Below are positions 40,069 through 48,614 of a stretch of 64,000 bases of DNA, in pieces. The stretch spans positions 3,637,209 through 3,701,208 of the forward strand of contig NC_011886.1 in assembly GCF_000022025.1 (NCBI RefSeq). Direction: 5' to 3'. The position numbers and the translations under genes are program-made. Each line of letters starts with the position of its first letter. Within the stretch, counting starts at the first letter, position 1. Under the pieces are notes generated by a model. That model was not told the origin of the DNA. It was given only the letters and a program-made list of their open reading frames with translations, and searched no databases. The stretch is from Pseudarthrobacter chlorophenolicus A6. Lineage in GTDB: Bacteria; Actinomycetota; Actinomycetes; Actinomycetales; Micrococcaceae.

Positions 40069-41943
40069 ATGGAAATCGCCCTGGGCCTCCTGGTCCTCGT
40101 TGCCGTGGTCTGTGCCGGCAGCGCCCTCGGCCGGAAGCTCAACATTTCGGTGCCGCTGCTGCTGGTGCTGATCGGTGTGGCGGGCTCGTTCCTTCCGTTC
40201 ATACCGGACATCGAGCTGAACCCGGAGCTGGTGCTGGTGGGGCTGCTGCCGCCGCTGCTGTACGCGGCTGCGCTGCGCACGTCGCTGTTCGACTTTGGCT
40301 CCAACCGCCGCGCGATCGGCCTGTTGTCGGTGGGCTACGTTATTTTCGGGACCTTCACGGTGGGCCTGGTGGTCTGGTGGCTGTTCCCGGAGATTCCGTT
40401 GGCCGCGGCGTTTGCGCTCGGGGCCGTGCTGGCGCCGCCGGACGCGGTGGCAGCAACTTCAATTGCGCGGAAGGTGGGGATGCCGCGCCGGATCGTCACC
40501 ATCCTCGAGGGCGAATCCCTGGTGAACGACGCCACTGCCCTGATCTGCCTGCGCGCCGCGATCGCTGCCATTTCGGGAGTGGTGTCCGTGGCCGGGATTG
40601 CCGGGGACTTCGTGCTGGCCGTGGGCGGCGGACTGGTGGTGGGCATCGCAGCGGCATACGTGCTCACCATGCTCCGCAAGCGGATCCGCAATGTTGCCAT
40701 CAATACGTCGACATCGCTGGCGGCGCCGCTGGTGGCGTACCTGCCGGCCGAGGCGATCCACGCCTCGGGGGTGCTCGCCGTCGTGGTCACCGGCCTCATC
40801 ATGGGCACCAAGGCGCCGTCCATGCCCAACGGCGCGGCCCGGCTGAGCCAGCGGAGCAACTGGAACACGGTGCAGTTCCTGCTGGAGAATTCGGTGTTCC
40901 TGCTGATCGGGCTGCAGGTGCGCACCATTGTGGACGGCGTCCAGGACGATTCCCTGGGTGCGGGCAGGATCTGGGCCGGCTGCATAATCATCCTGCTGGC
41001 CGTGCTGCTTCTCCGGCCGGTGTGGGTGTTCCCGGCCACCTACCTGCCGCGGCTCATCCCTTCGGTGCAGCGGAAGGATCCGGCGCCACCGTGGCAGTTT
41101 GCGGCCATTGTGTCGTGGGCCGGGATGCGGGGCGTGGTCACGCTGGCCGCCGTACTGGTCCTGCCGGAGGACCTGGAACACCGGTCCGTGCTGATCCTCG
41201 CAGCCCTGGTGGTGGTGGGCGGCACGCTGACGCTGCAGGGATTCACGCTTCCGGCGCTGGTGCGCATCCTCCGGGTGCAGGGGCCGGACCAGCGCGAGGA
41301 CGCTTTGAACCAGGCGTCACTGATGCAGCTGGCCACCGCCGCGGGCGTGGCCCGGTTGCATGAGCTCCGGACAGACGACGATCCGCCGGAGGTTGTGTCC
41401 ATGCTGAAGCGGCGGACGCAGGAACGCGGGCTGGCGGCATGGGAGCGTCTGGGGCGGCCGTCAGCGGAAACGTCCACGCCGAGCGAGCGTTATGCCCGGC
41501 TGCGGCTGGCGATGCTGGAGGCGGAACGCGAGAAGGTGCTGGAACTCCGGCGTGGTGGCGAGTATGCGCACGAGGTCCTGAGCGCTGTCCTTGAGCGGCT
41601 GGACGTTGAGGAATCGATGCTGGACGTGTCGCTGGACGAGATTGACCCGTCGGGCGGTGGCGGCGGCGAAGGCGTGGCCAAACCCGGTGGGGAGTGCGAC
41701 CACCTGGAGTCCGCGGAGCCGCTGGACGTGCCCCGCGGTGCGTTCTGCGAGGACTGCGTCCGGGAGGGCACGACGACGGTCCACCTCCGCATGTGCCTGC
41801 AGTGCGGCAACGTGGGGTGCTGCGATTCCTCTCCCGCCACCCACGCGTCAAAGCATTTCGAAGCGACCGGGCACCCCGTCATGCGCAGCATCGAGCCCGG
41901 CGAGGGCTGGCGCTGGTGCTACCAGGACGACCTGCTGGGGTGA
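40069..41943 (+). CDS. CPA1-type Na+/H+ antiporter with C-terminal UBP zinc finger
   Basis: 624-aa protein. Residues of about 1-420 form a cation:proton antiporter with the key Asp-containing segments ALGAVLAPPDAVAATSIARK (ion-binding) and LEGESLVNDATALI, like NhaP/KefB-type exchangers. A helical cytoplasmic region follows, and residues of about 545-624 form a UBP-type zinc finger (CDHLESAEP, FCEDC, MCLQCGNVGCCDSSPATHASKHFEATGHPV) with the Cys/His ligands intact. GGGAGA precedes ATG 40069. Bacterial proteins with this domain pairing are known in actinobacteria, but there is no ubiquitin system here, so the finger must serve another ligand, perhaps a modified C-terminus or a regulator. Confidence 0.88.
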   Translation: MEIALGLLVLVAVVCAGSALGRKLNISVPLLLVLIGVAGSFLPFIPDIELNPELVLVGLLPPLLYAAALRTSLFDFGSNRRAIGLLSVGYVIFGTFTVGLVVWWLFPEIPLAAAFALGAVLAPPDAVAATSIARKVGMPRRIVTILEGESLVNDATALICLRAAIAAISGVVSVAGIAGDFVLAVGGGLVVGIAAAYVLTMLRKRIRNVAINTSTSLAAPLVAYLPAEAIHASGVLAVVVTGLIMGTKAPSMPNGAARLSQRSNWNTVQFLLENSVFLLIGLQVRTIVDGVQDDSLGAGRIWAGCIIILLAVLLLRPVWVFPATYLPRLIPSVQRKDPAPPWQFAAIVSWAGMRGVVTLAAVLVLPEDLEHRSVLILAALVVVGGTLTLQGFTLPALVRILRVQGPDQREDALNQASLMQLATAAGVARLHELRTDDDPPEVVSMLKRRTQERGLAAWERLGRPSAETSTPSERYARLRLAMLEAEREKVLELRRGGEYAHEVLSAVLERLDVEESMLDVSLDEIDPSGGGGGEGVAKPGGECDHLESAEPLDVPRGAFCEDCVREGTTTVHLRMCLQCGNVGCCDSSPATHASKHFEATGHPVMRSIEPGEGWRWCYQDDLLG

Positions 41944-42050
41944 AAGGGCTCGCGCCCGGAGAGCTGGCGGTGCGTGGCTGCGGCGGCGCTACACACCCAG
42001 CAGCGTCGCGCTGGCCACCAAGGCAAGCGCCCACAAACCAGTGCGGCGTG

Positions 42051-42365
42051 TCATCGGTTCGTGGCCCGCCCGCTTCGCCGCCCGCTCCGGAAACCGGCCC
42101 AGAAGGCGAGGACCAGCAGGCCCAGCACGGCGATGCCCAACCCGATCTGCGTCCCCTGCGTTACGAAGGTCATGCCGGATCCGTTGAAGGCGTCGTTGCT
42201 TAGCGGCGCGTAAGCGAACCAGCCAAAGCTGGCGGTCGCCTGCTGGTTCCAGGCGACAATGCACCCCACCAGCACCGCTGCGATGCCGAGGAAAGGCACC
42301 GCGACGGCACTGAGACTGGTGTGTTTGGACGGTTTTGGCTGTTCAGGTATTCCGTTGTCCCCCAT
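42051..42365 (-). CDS. Small two-helix membrane protein, copy A of a duplicated module
   Basis: 104-aa protein with two helices (LSAVAVPFLGIAAVLVGCIVAWNQ and TQIGLGIAVLGLLVLAFWAGFRSGRRSG). It is clearly paralogous to the gene at 42950-43246: same topology, a shared LAFWAGFR-GRR end and a Gly-rich second helix. Its -10 (TAGACT, 42378-42373 on the minus strand) is 7 nt from the ATG, so it is probably translated leaderless. Function unknown. Confidence 0.7.
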   Translation of the reverse strand: MGDNGIPEQPKPSKHTSLSAVAVPFLGIAAVLVGCIVAWNQQATASFGWFAYAPLSNDAFNGSGMTFVTQGTQIGLGIAVLGLLVLAFWAGFRSGRRSGRATNR

Positions 42366-42434
42366 GCCTGCGAGTCTAGCCGCGGGAGCCGGACCGCCCT
42401 TTCCGGCCCAGCCGGCCCGGTTTAGGCTGGGCGG
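42366..42434. promoter_or_regulatory. Divergent leaderless promoters, copy A
   Basis: TAGACT on the minus strand lies 7 nt before the membrane-protein ATG. TAGGCT (42423-42428) on the plus strand lies 6 nt before ATG 42435. The same pair of elements, spaced the same way, occurs at 43254-43335, so the promoter region was duplicated along with the genes. Confidence 0.6.
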
Positions 42435-42524
42435 ATGCCGGGCATGCGTGGTTGTCTCACCCTCAGCGAGCGCCCGGGTGAGATTTCCGGAACAGCCCGA
42501 TTCCCCAGCACCCGAGGATGGATG

Positions 42525-42953
42525 ATGACCAGTACCCCTTTGAAGGACGCCGTTCGCATGCCAGGGCCCCAGGTCTATGTCAGTTTTCCGGGAACAGCGC
42601 AGGAGGCCCTGACGTTCTACCGGGATGTCTTCGGCGGTGAACTTACCCTGTACACCTACCAGGACTTCAGCAGGAGCGACGGCCCACCGGACGCCATCGC
42701 CCACGGAACGCTCAGCGGCGTCGTGGCGCTTGGGGGCTCGGACGCGGCCGCCGGCGAGGCGAGCGTCCGCACCGAAGGCGTCATGCTCTCACTGCTGGGG
42801 ACCGCGGAACCGGCAGTGCTGCACGAATGGTTCGCCAGGCTTTCCGACGGCGGCACCGTGGTTGATGCCCTCGGGCCCAAACCGTGGGGCGCATTTGACG
42901 GCCAGGTCATCGACCGGCACGGGCTCCACTGGATTATCGGGTACGAGGATTAG
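42525..42953 (+). CDS. VOC/PhnB-like glyoxalase-superfamily protein, copy A
   Basis: 142-aa protein (172 aa if ATG 42435 is used) of the PhnB-like VOC group: GPQVYVSFPGTAQEALTFYRDVFGGELTLYTYQDF, GVVALGGSD, and a C-terminal PWGAFDGQVIDRHGLHWIIGY where the final Trp/Gly pattern is typical of PhnB/YdcI-like proteins. The start near GAGG at 42515 is chosen for homology, but the leaderless promoter points to ATG 42435, so the N-terminus is uncertain. Its stop overlaps the membrane gene on the other strand by 4 nt. The catalytic role is unknown; members bind small ligands or metals. Confidence 0.7.
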   Translation: MTSTPLKDAVRMPGPQVYVSFPGTAQEALTFYRDVFGGELTLYTYQDFSRSDGPPDAIAHGTLSGVVALGGSDAAAGEASVRTEGVMLSLLGTAEPAVLHEWFARLSDGGTVVDALGPKPWGAFDGQVIDRHGLHWIIGYED

Positions 42954-43246
42954 CGGCCGGGCCGCCTGCCCATCCTGAATCCGGCCCAGAACGCCAGCAC
43001 CAGCATGCCCGCGACGGCGATGGCCAGGCCCGCCTGTGTTCCCTCGGTAATGAGGTCCGCGCCGATCCCGTTGAAGGGCCGTTTGCTGTTCGGCGCGTAG
43101 GCGAAACTGAACGAAGCATTCCGGTTCAGCCAGGCGATCAGGCACCCCGCCAGCGCCACGCCTAGGGCCAGCAAAGGTACGACGGCGGCACGCCACTTGG
43201 TGCGTTTGGACGGCATGCGGTCTTCAGGTGTGTTGTGCTCCCCCAT
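42950..43246 (-). CDS. Small two-helix membrane protein, copy B of a duplicated module
   Basis: 98-aa paralogue of the gene at 42051-42365: helices AAVVPLLALGVALAGCLIAWLN and TQAGLAIAVAGMLVLAFWAGFRMGRRPG, with the same ends and a Cys in helix 1. ATG 43246 sits 7 nt after TAGACT, so it is leaderless like its partner. Function unknown; the pairing with a VOC protein gene is conserved in the duplication. Confidence 0.7.
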   Translation of the reverse strand: MGEHNTPEDRMPSKRTKWRAAVVPLLALGVALAGCLIAWLNRNASFSFAYAPNSKRPFNGIGADLITEGTQAGLAIAVAGMLVLAFWAGFRMGRRPGR

Positions 43247-43253
43247 GGAGGTG

Positions 43254-43335
43254 AGTCTAGCGGGGCGTGCTGGTCCCACCAGCGACGGAAGCTGCCTGCG
43301 AGGCCCTGACAGCCGGGGCGGGACAGGTCTAGGCT
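43254..43335. promoter_or_regulatory. Divergent leaderless promoters, copy B
   Basis: TAGACT on the minus strand (43259-43254) and TAGGCT on the plus strand (43330-43335) mirror copy A: 7 and 6 nt from the start codons. This supports translation without a 5' leader for both genes. Confidence 0.6.
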
Positions 43336-43341
43336 GGGCGG

Positions 43342-43701
43342 ATGTTGACCATCGGCACCATCGTCCTCGGCGTCAACAACGTCGCCGCCGCTACCGACTT
43401 CTGGAACTCTGCCCTGGGCTACGTCCCCCGGGAACCAGGTGACGACACGTGGGTAACCCTCGCGCCGCCGTCGGGCCCTGGCGCGTTGCTCTCGCTCATG
43501 CTGAGCGAAACCCCTGTCCAGGACCACCCGCGGATCCACCTTGACCTGTATGCGGAGGACCAGGGGGCCGAGGTGGAGCGCCTCGTTTCGATTGGCGCCC
43601 GGCGCGTGGACTGGGATCTCTACCCTGAGGACCCGGACTTCATTGTCCTGGAGGATCCCGACGGAAACCGGTTCTGCGTCATCGACAAGAGCGACGGCTA
43701 A
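43342..43701 (+). CDS. VOC-superfamily (glyoxalase-like) protein, copy B
   Basis: 119-aa two-module VOC protein: GTIVLGVNNVAAATDFWNSALGYVPRE, HLDLYAEDQGAEVERLVSIGARRVDWD and VLEDPDGNRFCVIDK, the standard paired beta-alpha-beta-beta-beta units with metal-ligand-like His/Glu positions. The ATG follows TAGGCT by 6 nt (leaderless). Its relation to copy A is positional and in promoter sequence more than in the protein. Small-molecule binding or isomerase/dioxygenase-type activity is likely from the fold; the substrate is not known. Confidence 0.75.
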   Translation: MLTIGTIVLGVNNVAAATDFWNSALGYVPREPGDDTWVTLAPPSGPGALLSLMLSETPVQDHPRIHLDLYAEDQGAEVERLVSIGARRVDWDLYPEDPDFIVLEDPDGNRFCVIDKSDG

Positions 43702-43749
43702 CTGCCGCCGCTTTGCTTTGCCCTTGTGCCCGTGCCGCCCTCCGCGGCC

Positions 43750-44475
43750 TTAGAGCATTGCTGTCTCCTCCTCTGCCAGCCGGATAAGCCGCAGTTCGTC
43801 CTCAACGGCGCGCGCCGGCCAGTAGTCCTTGGCCAGGCCGCTCGCCCAGTTCCTGTCGGCGTCCGGGAACAGCTTATGAAGCAACCCGGCTGCCTCAAGC
43901 AGGGCGATGAGAGCCAGGGTCCTCGTCTTTTGTGCCCCGGCTTGTGCCTTGTCGGATTGTGTCGCAGGCTCCTCCGCTGCACCGTGAGCCGCTACCTCTG
44001 GCACCACGGTTGTGGGCGTGGCTCCGCTGAGTGTTGAATCAATCCTCTTGAGGAGTGCGGACTCGGGTTCGTGGTCTTTTTCCGGGTAACGCACCGGCCG
44101 GAAGCGTGCCAGGTGTTTCTCCCCAACGTGTTCCACGATGCCGAGGGCCGCCATGCCCTCGTAGATCCGGTGAACCTGGGCGCGGCCTTCCAGGATGGAA
44201 ACCCACCGGGCCGGAGTATGGGGCCGGGACTTGCCGCGGATCAGTTCCAGTTCGGGCGCAAGGTCGTCCCTGGCGGCCGATCCTGTGGTCCGGATGTGCT
44301 TGCCCTGCAGCTCGATGGCGCCGACCAGCTCCAGCTCGGCCAGGATTGCGCCGGCCACCGTGGTCCTGAGGGCGAACAGCGGCACCTCGGGTTTTCCGTC
44401 TTTGTCGTTGGTTGCCAGCAGCAGGAATTGCTGGGGCAGGTTGAGGTTCACCGCAGCCGGTGCTTCAGCGTTCAT
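43750..44475 (-). CDS. GPP34-family phosphoprotein (GOLPH3-like)
   Basis: 241-aa GPP34-domain protein: NLPQQFLLLATNDKDGKPEVPLFALRTTVAGAILAELELVGAIELQGKHIRTTG and DDLAPELELIRGKSRPHTPARWVSIL cover the conserved core, with PARAVEDELRLIRLAEEE at the end. The family binds phosphoinositides and glycosyltransferases in eukaryotes, and in bacteria it is common in actinobacteria with an unclear role. ATG 44475 was preferred over the longer frame because homology begins there. No operon partner is adjacent. Confidence 0.8.
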   Translation of the reverse strand: MNAEAPAAVNLNLPQQFLLLATNDKDGKPEVPLFALRTTVAGAILAELELVGAIELQGKHIRTTGSAARDDLAPELELIRGKSRPHTPARWVSILEGRAQVHRIYEGMAALGIVEHVGEKHLARFRPVRYPEKDHEPESALLKRIDSTLSGATPTTVVPEVAAHGAAEEPATQSDKAQAGAQKTRTLALIALLEAAGLLHKLFPDADRNWASGLAKDYWPARAVEDELRLIRLAEEETAML

Positions 44476-44616
44476 ACGGCCATGGTGGACCTGCTGGGCG
44501 GTTGCCACTACGGCCTTTCGTACCTACCTGCCCGAAAGAACAATCCAGCCGGCGAGTGGGTTTAGCCGGTGACTGCCGGGTCCTGATGCGCAGCAAGAGC
44601 CGGTAAATTTGAGTGA

Positions 44617-45150
44617 ATGATCAAGATTGACCGGGATGATCCCGTCCGCGGCGATGTTCACCAGCTTCTGAGCGAGCATCTGGCGGACATGTTCGCCACT
44701 TCGCCGGCCGAGAGCGTCCACGCGCTGGACCACACGGCACTGTCCGTGCCCTCGATCACCTTCTGGACAGCGCGCGAGGACGGCGAGTTGCTGGGTTGCG
44801 GCGCCCTCAAGCTTCTTGATGTCGACGCGGGGCCTGACGTCGGCGCCTCCGAACTTCACAGCACCGCAGTTCACGGCTCCGAACCTCACGGCGCTGGCCG
44901 GCTGGGCGAGATCAAGTCCATGCGCACGGCAGCGGCGGCGCGGGGGCGCGGTGTGGCGACCCTCATGCTGAAGCACATCATCGAACAGGCCAGGTCCCAA
45001 GAACTCAAGCGCATCTACCTGGAGACCGGAACCGAGGACTATTTCGCTCCTGCCCGGCGCCTCTACGCACGCCACGGTTTCACGGAGTGTCCTCCTTTTG
45101 CCGACTACGTTCTGGATCCGAACAGCGTCTTCATGGAGTTGCGCCTCTGA
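44617..45150 (+). CDS. GNAT family N-acetyltransferase
   Basis: 177-aa acetyltransferase: the acetyl-CoA loop AAAARGRGVATLMLKHII near 108-125, and the C-terminal RLYARHGFTECPPFADY, a typical GNAT strand-helix pattern. A His/Gly-rich insertion of about 20 residues (GASELHSTAVHGSEPHGAG) lies before the acetyl-CoA motif and looks like a local repeat expansion. The fold is confident, the acceptor is not. Monocistronic, with a plausible RBS-poor start (TTGAGTGA before ATG). Confidence 0.78.
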   Translation: MIKIDRDDPVRGDVHQLLSEHLADMFATSPAESVHALDHTALSVPSITFWTAREDGELLGCGALKLLDVDAGPDVGASELHSTAVHGSEPHGAGRLGEIKSMRTAAAARGRGVATLMLKHIIEQARSQELKRIYLETGTEDYFAPARRLYARHGFTECPPFADYVLDPNSVFMELRL

Positions 45151-45194
45151 CCGTTGCAGCGAGCGGACGCGTCCCTGAGCCTTGGGCCTTGACG

Positions 45195-45752
45195 TTACTG
45201 ATGCCGTCGAGGACGCGCCATAATCGCTGCAATCACCTGGCTCTTGGCCTCCGCGTAAGCGTTCATGTCGTCCCAGGGATGAGCAAGCAAGTCCCGTTTC
45301 GTATCTTCGTATAGAGCGCGGTCATCCACACTTGTGCGCAGGTGATCCCTAAGCAATATAAAGTTACGAATTGCAGGGTCCCCTTTCTGAAGAATGTGGA
45401 CGTGTACATCTCGTTCAGGCGTTCGCACCAGCCGGTGCCCAGGCTCGCGGACCCGGAGCTGATACCCAGCCGCCAGCAGCGCATGGAGGTACTCCTCTTC
45501 GGCGGTTATGTCAAGGACTGCAACGACGATGTCGATAATTGGTTTGGCTGCGAGCCCCGGAACCGAAGTGGAGCCAATGTGGTCAATGTCGATCTCTGCC
45601 GCTGACAGCGCATTGCCAATCCGGCGTTGGTGCTGAAGATACATTCCGGGCCAGCGATAGTCGTACGCTGTCAACTCCAGCTGACGTTTCTCAACACCGC
45701 CTACGAGTTCGGTTTCCAGAACATCCGGTCGGCGTGGCTTGGAAGTGTCCAT
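45195..45752 (-). CDS. GrpB/UPF0157 family protein (nucleotidyltransferase-like)
   Basis: 185-aa protein of the GrpB/UPF0157 family: YDYRWPGMYLQHQRRIGNALSAAEIDIDHIGSTSVPGLAAKPIIDIVVAVLDI contains the conserved HIGSTSVPGLAAKPIIDI signature, and VHVHILQKGDPAIRNFILLRDHLR the second half. In some species it is fused to dephospho-CoA kinase, but here it stands alone. The fold resembles nucleotidyltransferases; the substrate is unknown. Confidence 0.85.
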   Translation of the reverse strand: MDTSKPRRPDVLETELVGGVEKRQLELTAYDYRWPGMYLQHQRRIGNALSAAEIDIDHIGSTSVPGLAAKPIIDIVVAVLDITAEEEYLHALLAAGYQLRVREPGHRLVRTPERDVHVHILQKGDPAIRNFILLRDHLRTSVDDRALYEDTKRDLLAHPWDDMNAYAEAKSQVIAAIMARPRRHQ

Positions 45753-45869
45753 CACGTGAGTATCCTCCCATTGGCCCTCGTAGTTGAGCCTGCAAGCCGG
45801 TCGGCCACTGTGCAACTTCCGCGGGAGCATGCGTAGACAGCTCCTCAAGGACAGTTTCGCTGTAGGACG

Positions 45870-47490
45870 CTAAGCGGCGAGGTATGCAATGAGGGCGTCC
45901 TCCAGCGGGCTGACGTTCCCGGAGGCATCGCCAACTTCATCGAGAGTTCCGCCGTCTATGTTCGGAGGCATGGTCGATCTCCCGGCAGGCAACCCGAATG
46001 GCAGCCGCGGTGGCACCCAGTCCGGCTGTTCCGCCGGATAGTGGCGCCCTGTGGGTGAAGTCCAGCCCGGCGGTTCGTTCTTGCTGGCAGGGCTGGGGGT
46101 CCAGGAGCTTTGATGCTTGAGCCTGTGGTGTTTGGGGCACAACTGTGCCAAATTACTGATTCCCGTTGCCCCGCCGTGCTGCCAAGCGGTGAGATGGTCG
46201 TTCTCGTTGTCCTGTGTGTGGTTGCTGCAGCCCGGGAAGGTGCATTTGCCATCCCGCATCCTCAACCAGCTTCAAACTCTCCGGGAGCCGGTAGTTCGTC
46301 CTGCCGATCTCCAGCGGCGCTCCATCCCGGGGGTCCACCAGAACCCGGTAGAACGACCCGGCGCCTTCGGCAACGATCCTCCGTGCCACCGACGCGGGGA
46401 CAGGTCCGAAACCGTCCACCTCCCCCGGTTCATCCGTAGCGCCAAACATTGAGAAAGCGGGGACGGTAACCAGGATGTCAGCCTTCGGCGCTGGCAGCTT
46501 ATCCAGGTCCTGCCCCACAACGCCCAGGAGCAGGTTGGCGCTGACGTCTGCCCGACGCTGGGTCAGCGTGCGCGGGTCATCGGGGCTCTGCAAGCCACGC
46601 GCGATGGCGGTGGCCTTGTTCCAGATTGCGCAGGCGTTTTCACCGGGAAGTATCAGGGTGATCCGTCCCATTCCGTCAGCCTCAGGCCGGTACTCCATGC
46701 GCCGGTCGGCCATACTCAACGCCCGCCGCAACTCCAGCGAATCGGGATACTGGCGCTCCCGCCATGCCCTGACCTTCCTGCGGAAGCGCGACGGCACCAG
46801 CTCCCCGGGAGCAGCACCGCGGGCAGCATGGGGCGCGTCTGGATCGAAGAAGTGCGCTTCCAATGCTTTGACTCGCGCAGGTTCCAGACCCGCTGTTTCA
46901 TCAGCGAGGATCCGTGCATGCTGCCAGGAGATGGCGCCCGCCTGCAGCTCGTCCAACACCGCAGGCAAAGAACCCTTCAACGCGTGCGCTTCACCCAGCA
47001 AGGCGGAGGCCGCGCCCTCGCCGACGGTGAGTACACATGCAACCTCCGCCACCAATGACTTCTCGCGGGCGGAGGCCTCGTAAGCATCGACGGCAGGCCC
47101 CTCGATCTGGGCTGACGCCTCAGCGTAGGCGGCTACCAGCCGGACCTTCGCGGCCGCGGTTGCAGCTTCGACCCGTGCCAGCACTTCCAGCCCTGCCAAG
47201 CACGACTCGGCCAACTCCCCCAACGGATCAACAGCCTTGGGAGCCTGAGTGCGGACGGCGCCAAGAACGCGGGCCTTGTTATTGGCGCCATTGCCACGGG
47301 GATGTTGGTAGGCGCTATTGCGTCTTGAAACGCGGTGGATGCCATCGCCGCAGTCAGAGCTCTCAACGCTTGGAGCCGCGATGGGACCGCGCACAACACG
47401 CGCCAGTTCATCGACCAGGCCGGCCACTGATGCAACGGCAGCGGCCACTGTGGCATTGCCTCCCACACCCGTGACCGCTCCGGTTTCCAT
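45870..47490 (-). pseudogene. DUF222-HNH endonuclease gene with a frameshift
   Basis: The DUF222 N-terminal region (ATG 47490) runs continuously to LPESLK, then leaves the frame near 46269. The HNH half continues in another frame as LRMRDGKCTFPGCSNHTQDNENDH to NLAQLCPKHHRLKH, with all HNH ligands. In intact relatives the junction reads SLK-R-WLRMRDG; here the Arg codon has only a single C, so two bases are missing (equivalently one extra). The two ORFs overlap, so a programmed shift is not needed to explain them. Such genes are usually inactivated mobile or selfish nucleases. A sequencing error cannot be excluded. Confidence 0.8.
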
Positions 47491-47537
47491 ACCTGAAGCA
47501 TGGCAGGAGGGTGTGACATTTTGAGTGGGGTGCCTGG

Positions 47538-47882
47538 CTAGGCGGCGAGCGGCATATCGAACAGCTGCTCGGCCAGCCTGATCAGGTGACGGGGAGCGTC
47601 TGTTTCCTCCCATGGTTCCGCTTGGCCAAGGAATGTGACGGTCCCGTGGATAGTGCTCTCCACGTCCACTCCGGCCTCGCGGAGAAGGACCTCCGCCCGC
47701 ACATTGTGGAAGGTCCGGCCCGACTCATTGCTCAGGTAGGCGCGCCAGTCCTTTCCTGCCAGCACCGCAACTTCCCCTGCCGCGACACGCTGCCGGGAAG
47801 CGGCGTCCAACTGCAAGGGCCGGATGTGGACGGGGTGGTTGAGCCTGGCAGGGATCACCAGGGCGTTGAGGAGCTGGTTCAT
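47538..47882 (-). CDS. Hypothetical protein, unknown function (114 aa)
   Basis: 114-aa soluble protein (ATG 47882). It starts MNQLLNALVIPARLNHPVHIRPLQLDAASRQR, suggesting a DUF3846-like or replication-associated small domain, but I cannot assign a family. It lies between the HNH gene and a terminator with no clear operon partner. Confidence 0.45.
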   Translation of the reverse strand: MNQLLNALVIPARLNHPVHIRPLQLDAASRQRVAAGEVAVLAGKDWRAYLSNESGRTFHNVRAEVLLREAGVDVESTIHGTVTFLGQAEPWEETDAPRHLIRLAEQLFDMPLAA

Positions 47883-48097
47883 GATTCGTGTGTCCTTCGT
47901 CCGTACGGAGATCTCGGATCGTTGGGCCTGATCAGTTTGCCTGGGCGACCGGCGCCGGATGCTATGCACAGATCGCTGGGCCGTGCGCAGGAAGCCGGGT
48001 GCCATAGGCCGGTCGCTGGGCTCATGTGCGACATAACCCGTTCGTTAAGCAGTAAGCACTGGATGCAGGGCGCCGAACTCAGTTGCCGCACAGTGAC

Positions 48098-48150
48098 GCG
48101 GGCGGCCAGACGGGGCTAGGAGTTCCCCGTCCAGCCGCCCGCGGGCCTTT
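48098..48150. terminator. Strong hairpin terminator
   Basis: Arms GCGGGCGGC-AGACGGGG and CCCCGTC-GCCGCCCGC form a long imperfect stem closed by a 9-nt loop, followed on the plus strand by GGGCCTTTT. It ends where the 44-aa gene ends on the minus strand, so it can terminate that gene. Confidence 0.7.
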
Positions 48151-48284
48151 TAGCGCTGGTTTTTGCGCGGCTTGGCGAAATTCAGCTCACTGCTTTCGTG
48201 CCTGGCTTTTTTGTCAGCCCGCTTTTCAAGAATCGACTTGCCCGCTTTTTTCGCGGCGCCGCCTTTGGGGGATTTTCCGGACAT
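48150..48284 (-). CDS. Small basic Lys-rich protein (44 aa)
   Basis: 44-aa protein starting MSGKSPKGGAAKKAGKS and ending FAKPRKNQR, about one-third Lys/Arg, with AAAGG upstream of ATG. Conserved short basic proteins of this type occur in actinobacteria, often annotated as hypothetical; RNA or DNA association is plausible from charge only. It is too short for ordinary ORF finding but its RBS, composition and flanking terminator make it likely real. Confidence 0.6.
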   Translation of the reverse strand: MSGKSPKGGAAKKAGKSILEKRADKKARHESSELNFAKPRKNQR

Positions 48285-48614
48285 CGGAATCACGCCTTTC
48301 TGTGCTTGCGTTAACCGATACCATACCCACTATTTATTTTTATGCCAGTCCTGCTGGAAAGCGCCCACCACCGGGGCACATCGTCCGCAAAACCGGACAA
48401 GCAGGCGTGACCAAGGCGGTCAACCCCGCTGACATATTTCCACCGAAAAGCGCCGACCAGGTCTTTTTCTGTTAGCGTCGGATTACAGAAAAAGACCGAC
48501 GATGCTCTTGCTTTCCGGTTTCGGAAGAAAAGGTGCAAATTGGGTCATAAGAAAACCAGAACCGCACATGGTTTTAACGCCGCGAAAAACCTAATCCGGA
48601 CGTTTTCCGAAGAG
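48285..48614. other. AT-richer intergenic region with inverted repeat
   Basis: About 330 nt without a supported gene, of lower GC than the surroundings. It contains the 13-bp inverted repeat at 48460-48497. A minus-strand frame of 75 aa (48311-48538) exists but has no family signature and I do not call it. Confidence 0.4.
48460..48497. repeat. Perfect 13-bp inverted repeat (GGTCTTTTTCTGT)
   Basis: GGTCTTTTTCTGT at 48460-48472 and ACAGAAAAAGACC at 48485-48497 are perfect reverse complements with a 12-nt spacer. The A/T-rich middle of the arms in a high-GC genome is unusual. It may be a regulatory site or a transcript-end structure. Confidence 0.65.

Noticed and set aside
48311..48538. 75-aa minus-strand ORF in the AT-rich spacer
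   Set aside because: No RBS, no family and an inverted repeat inside it; I would not call it a gene.
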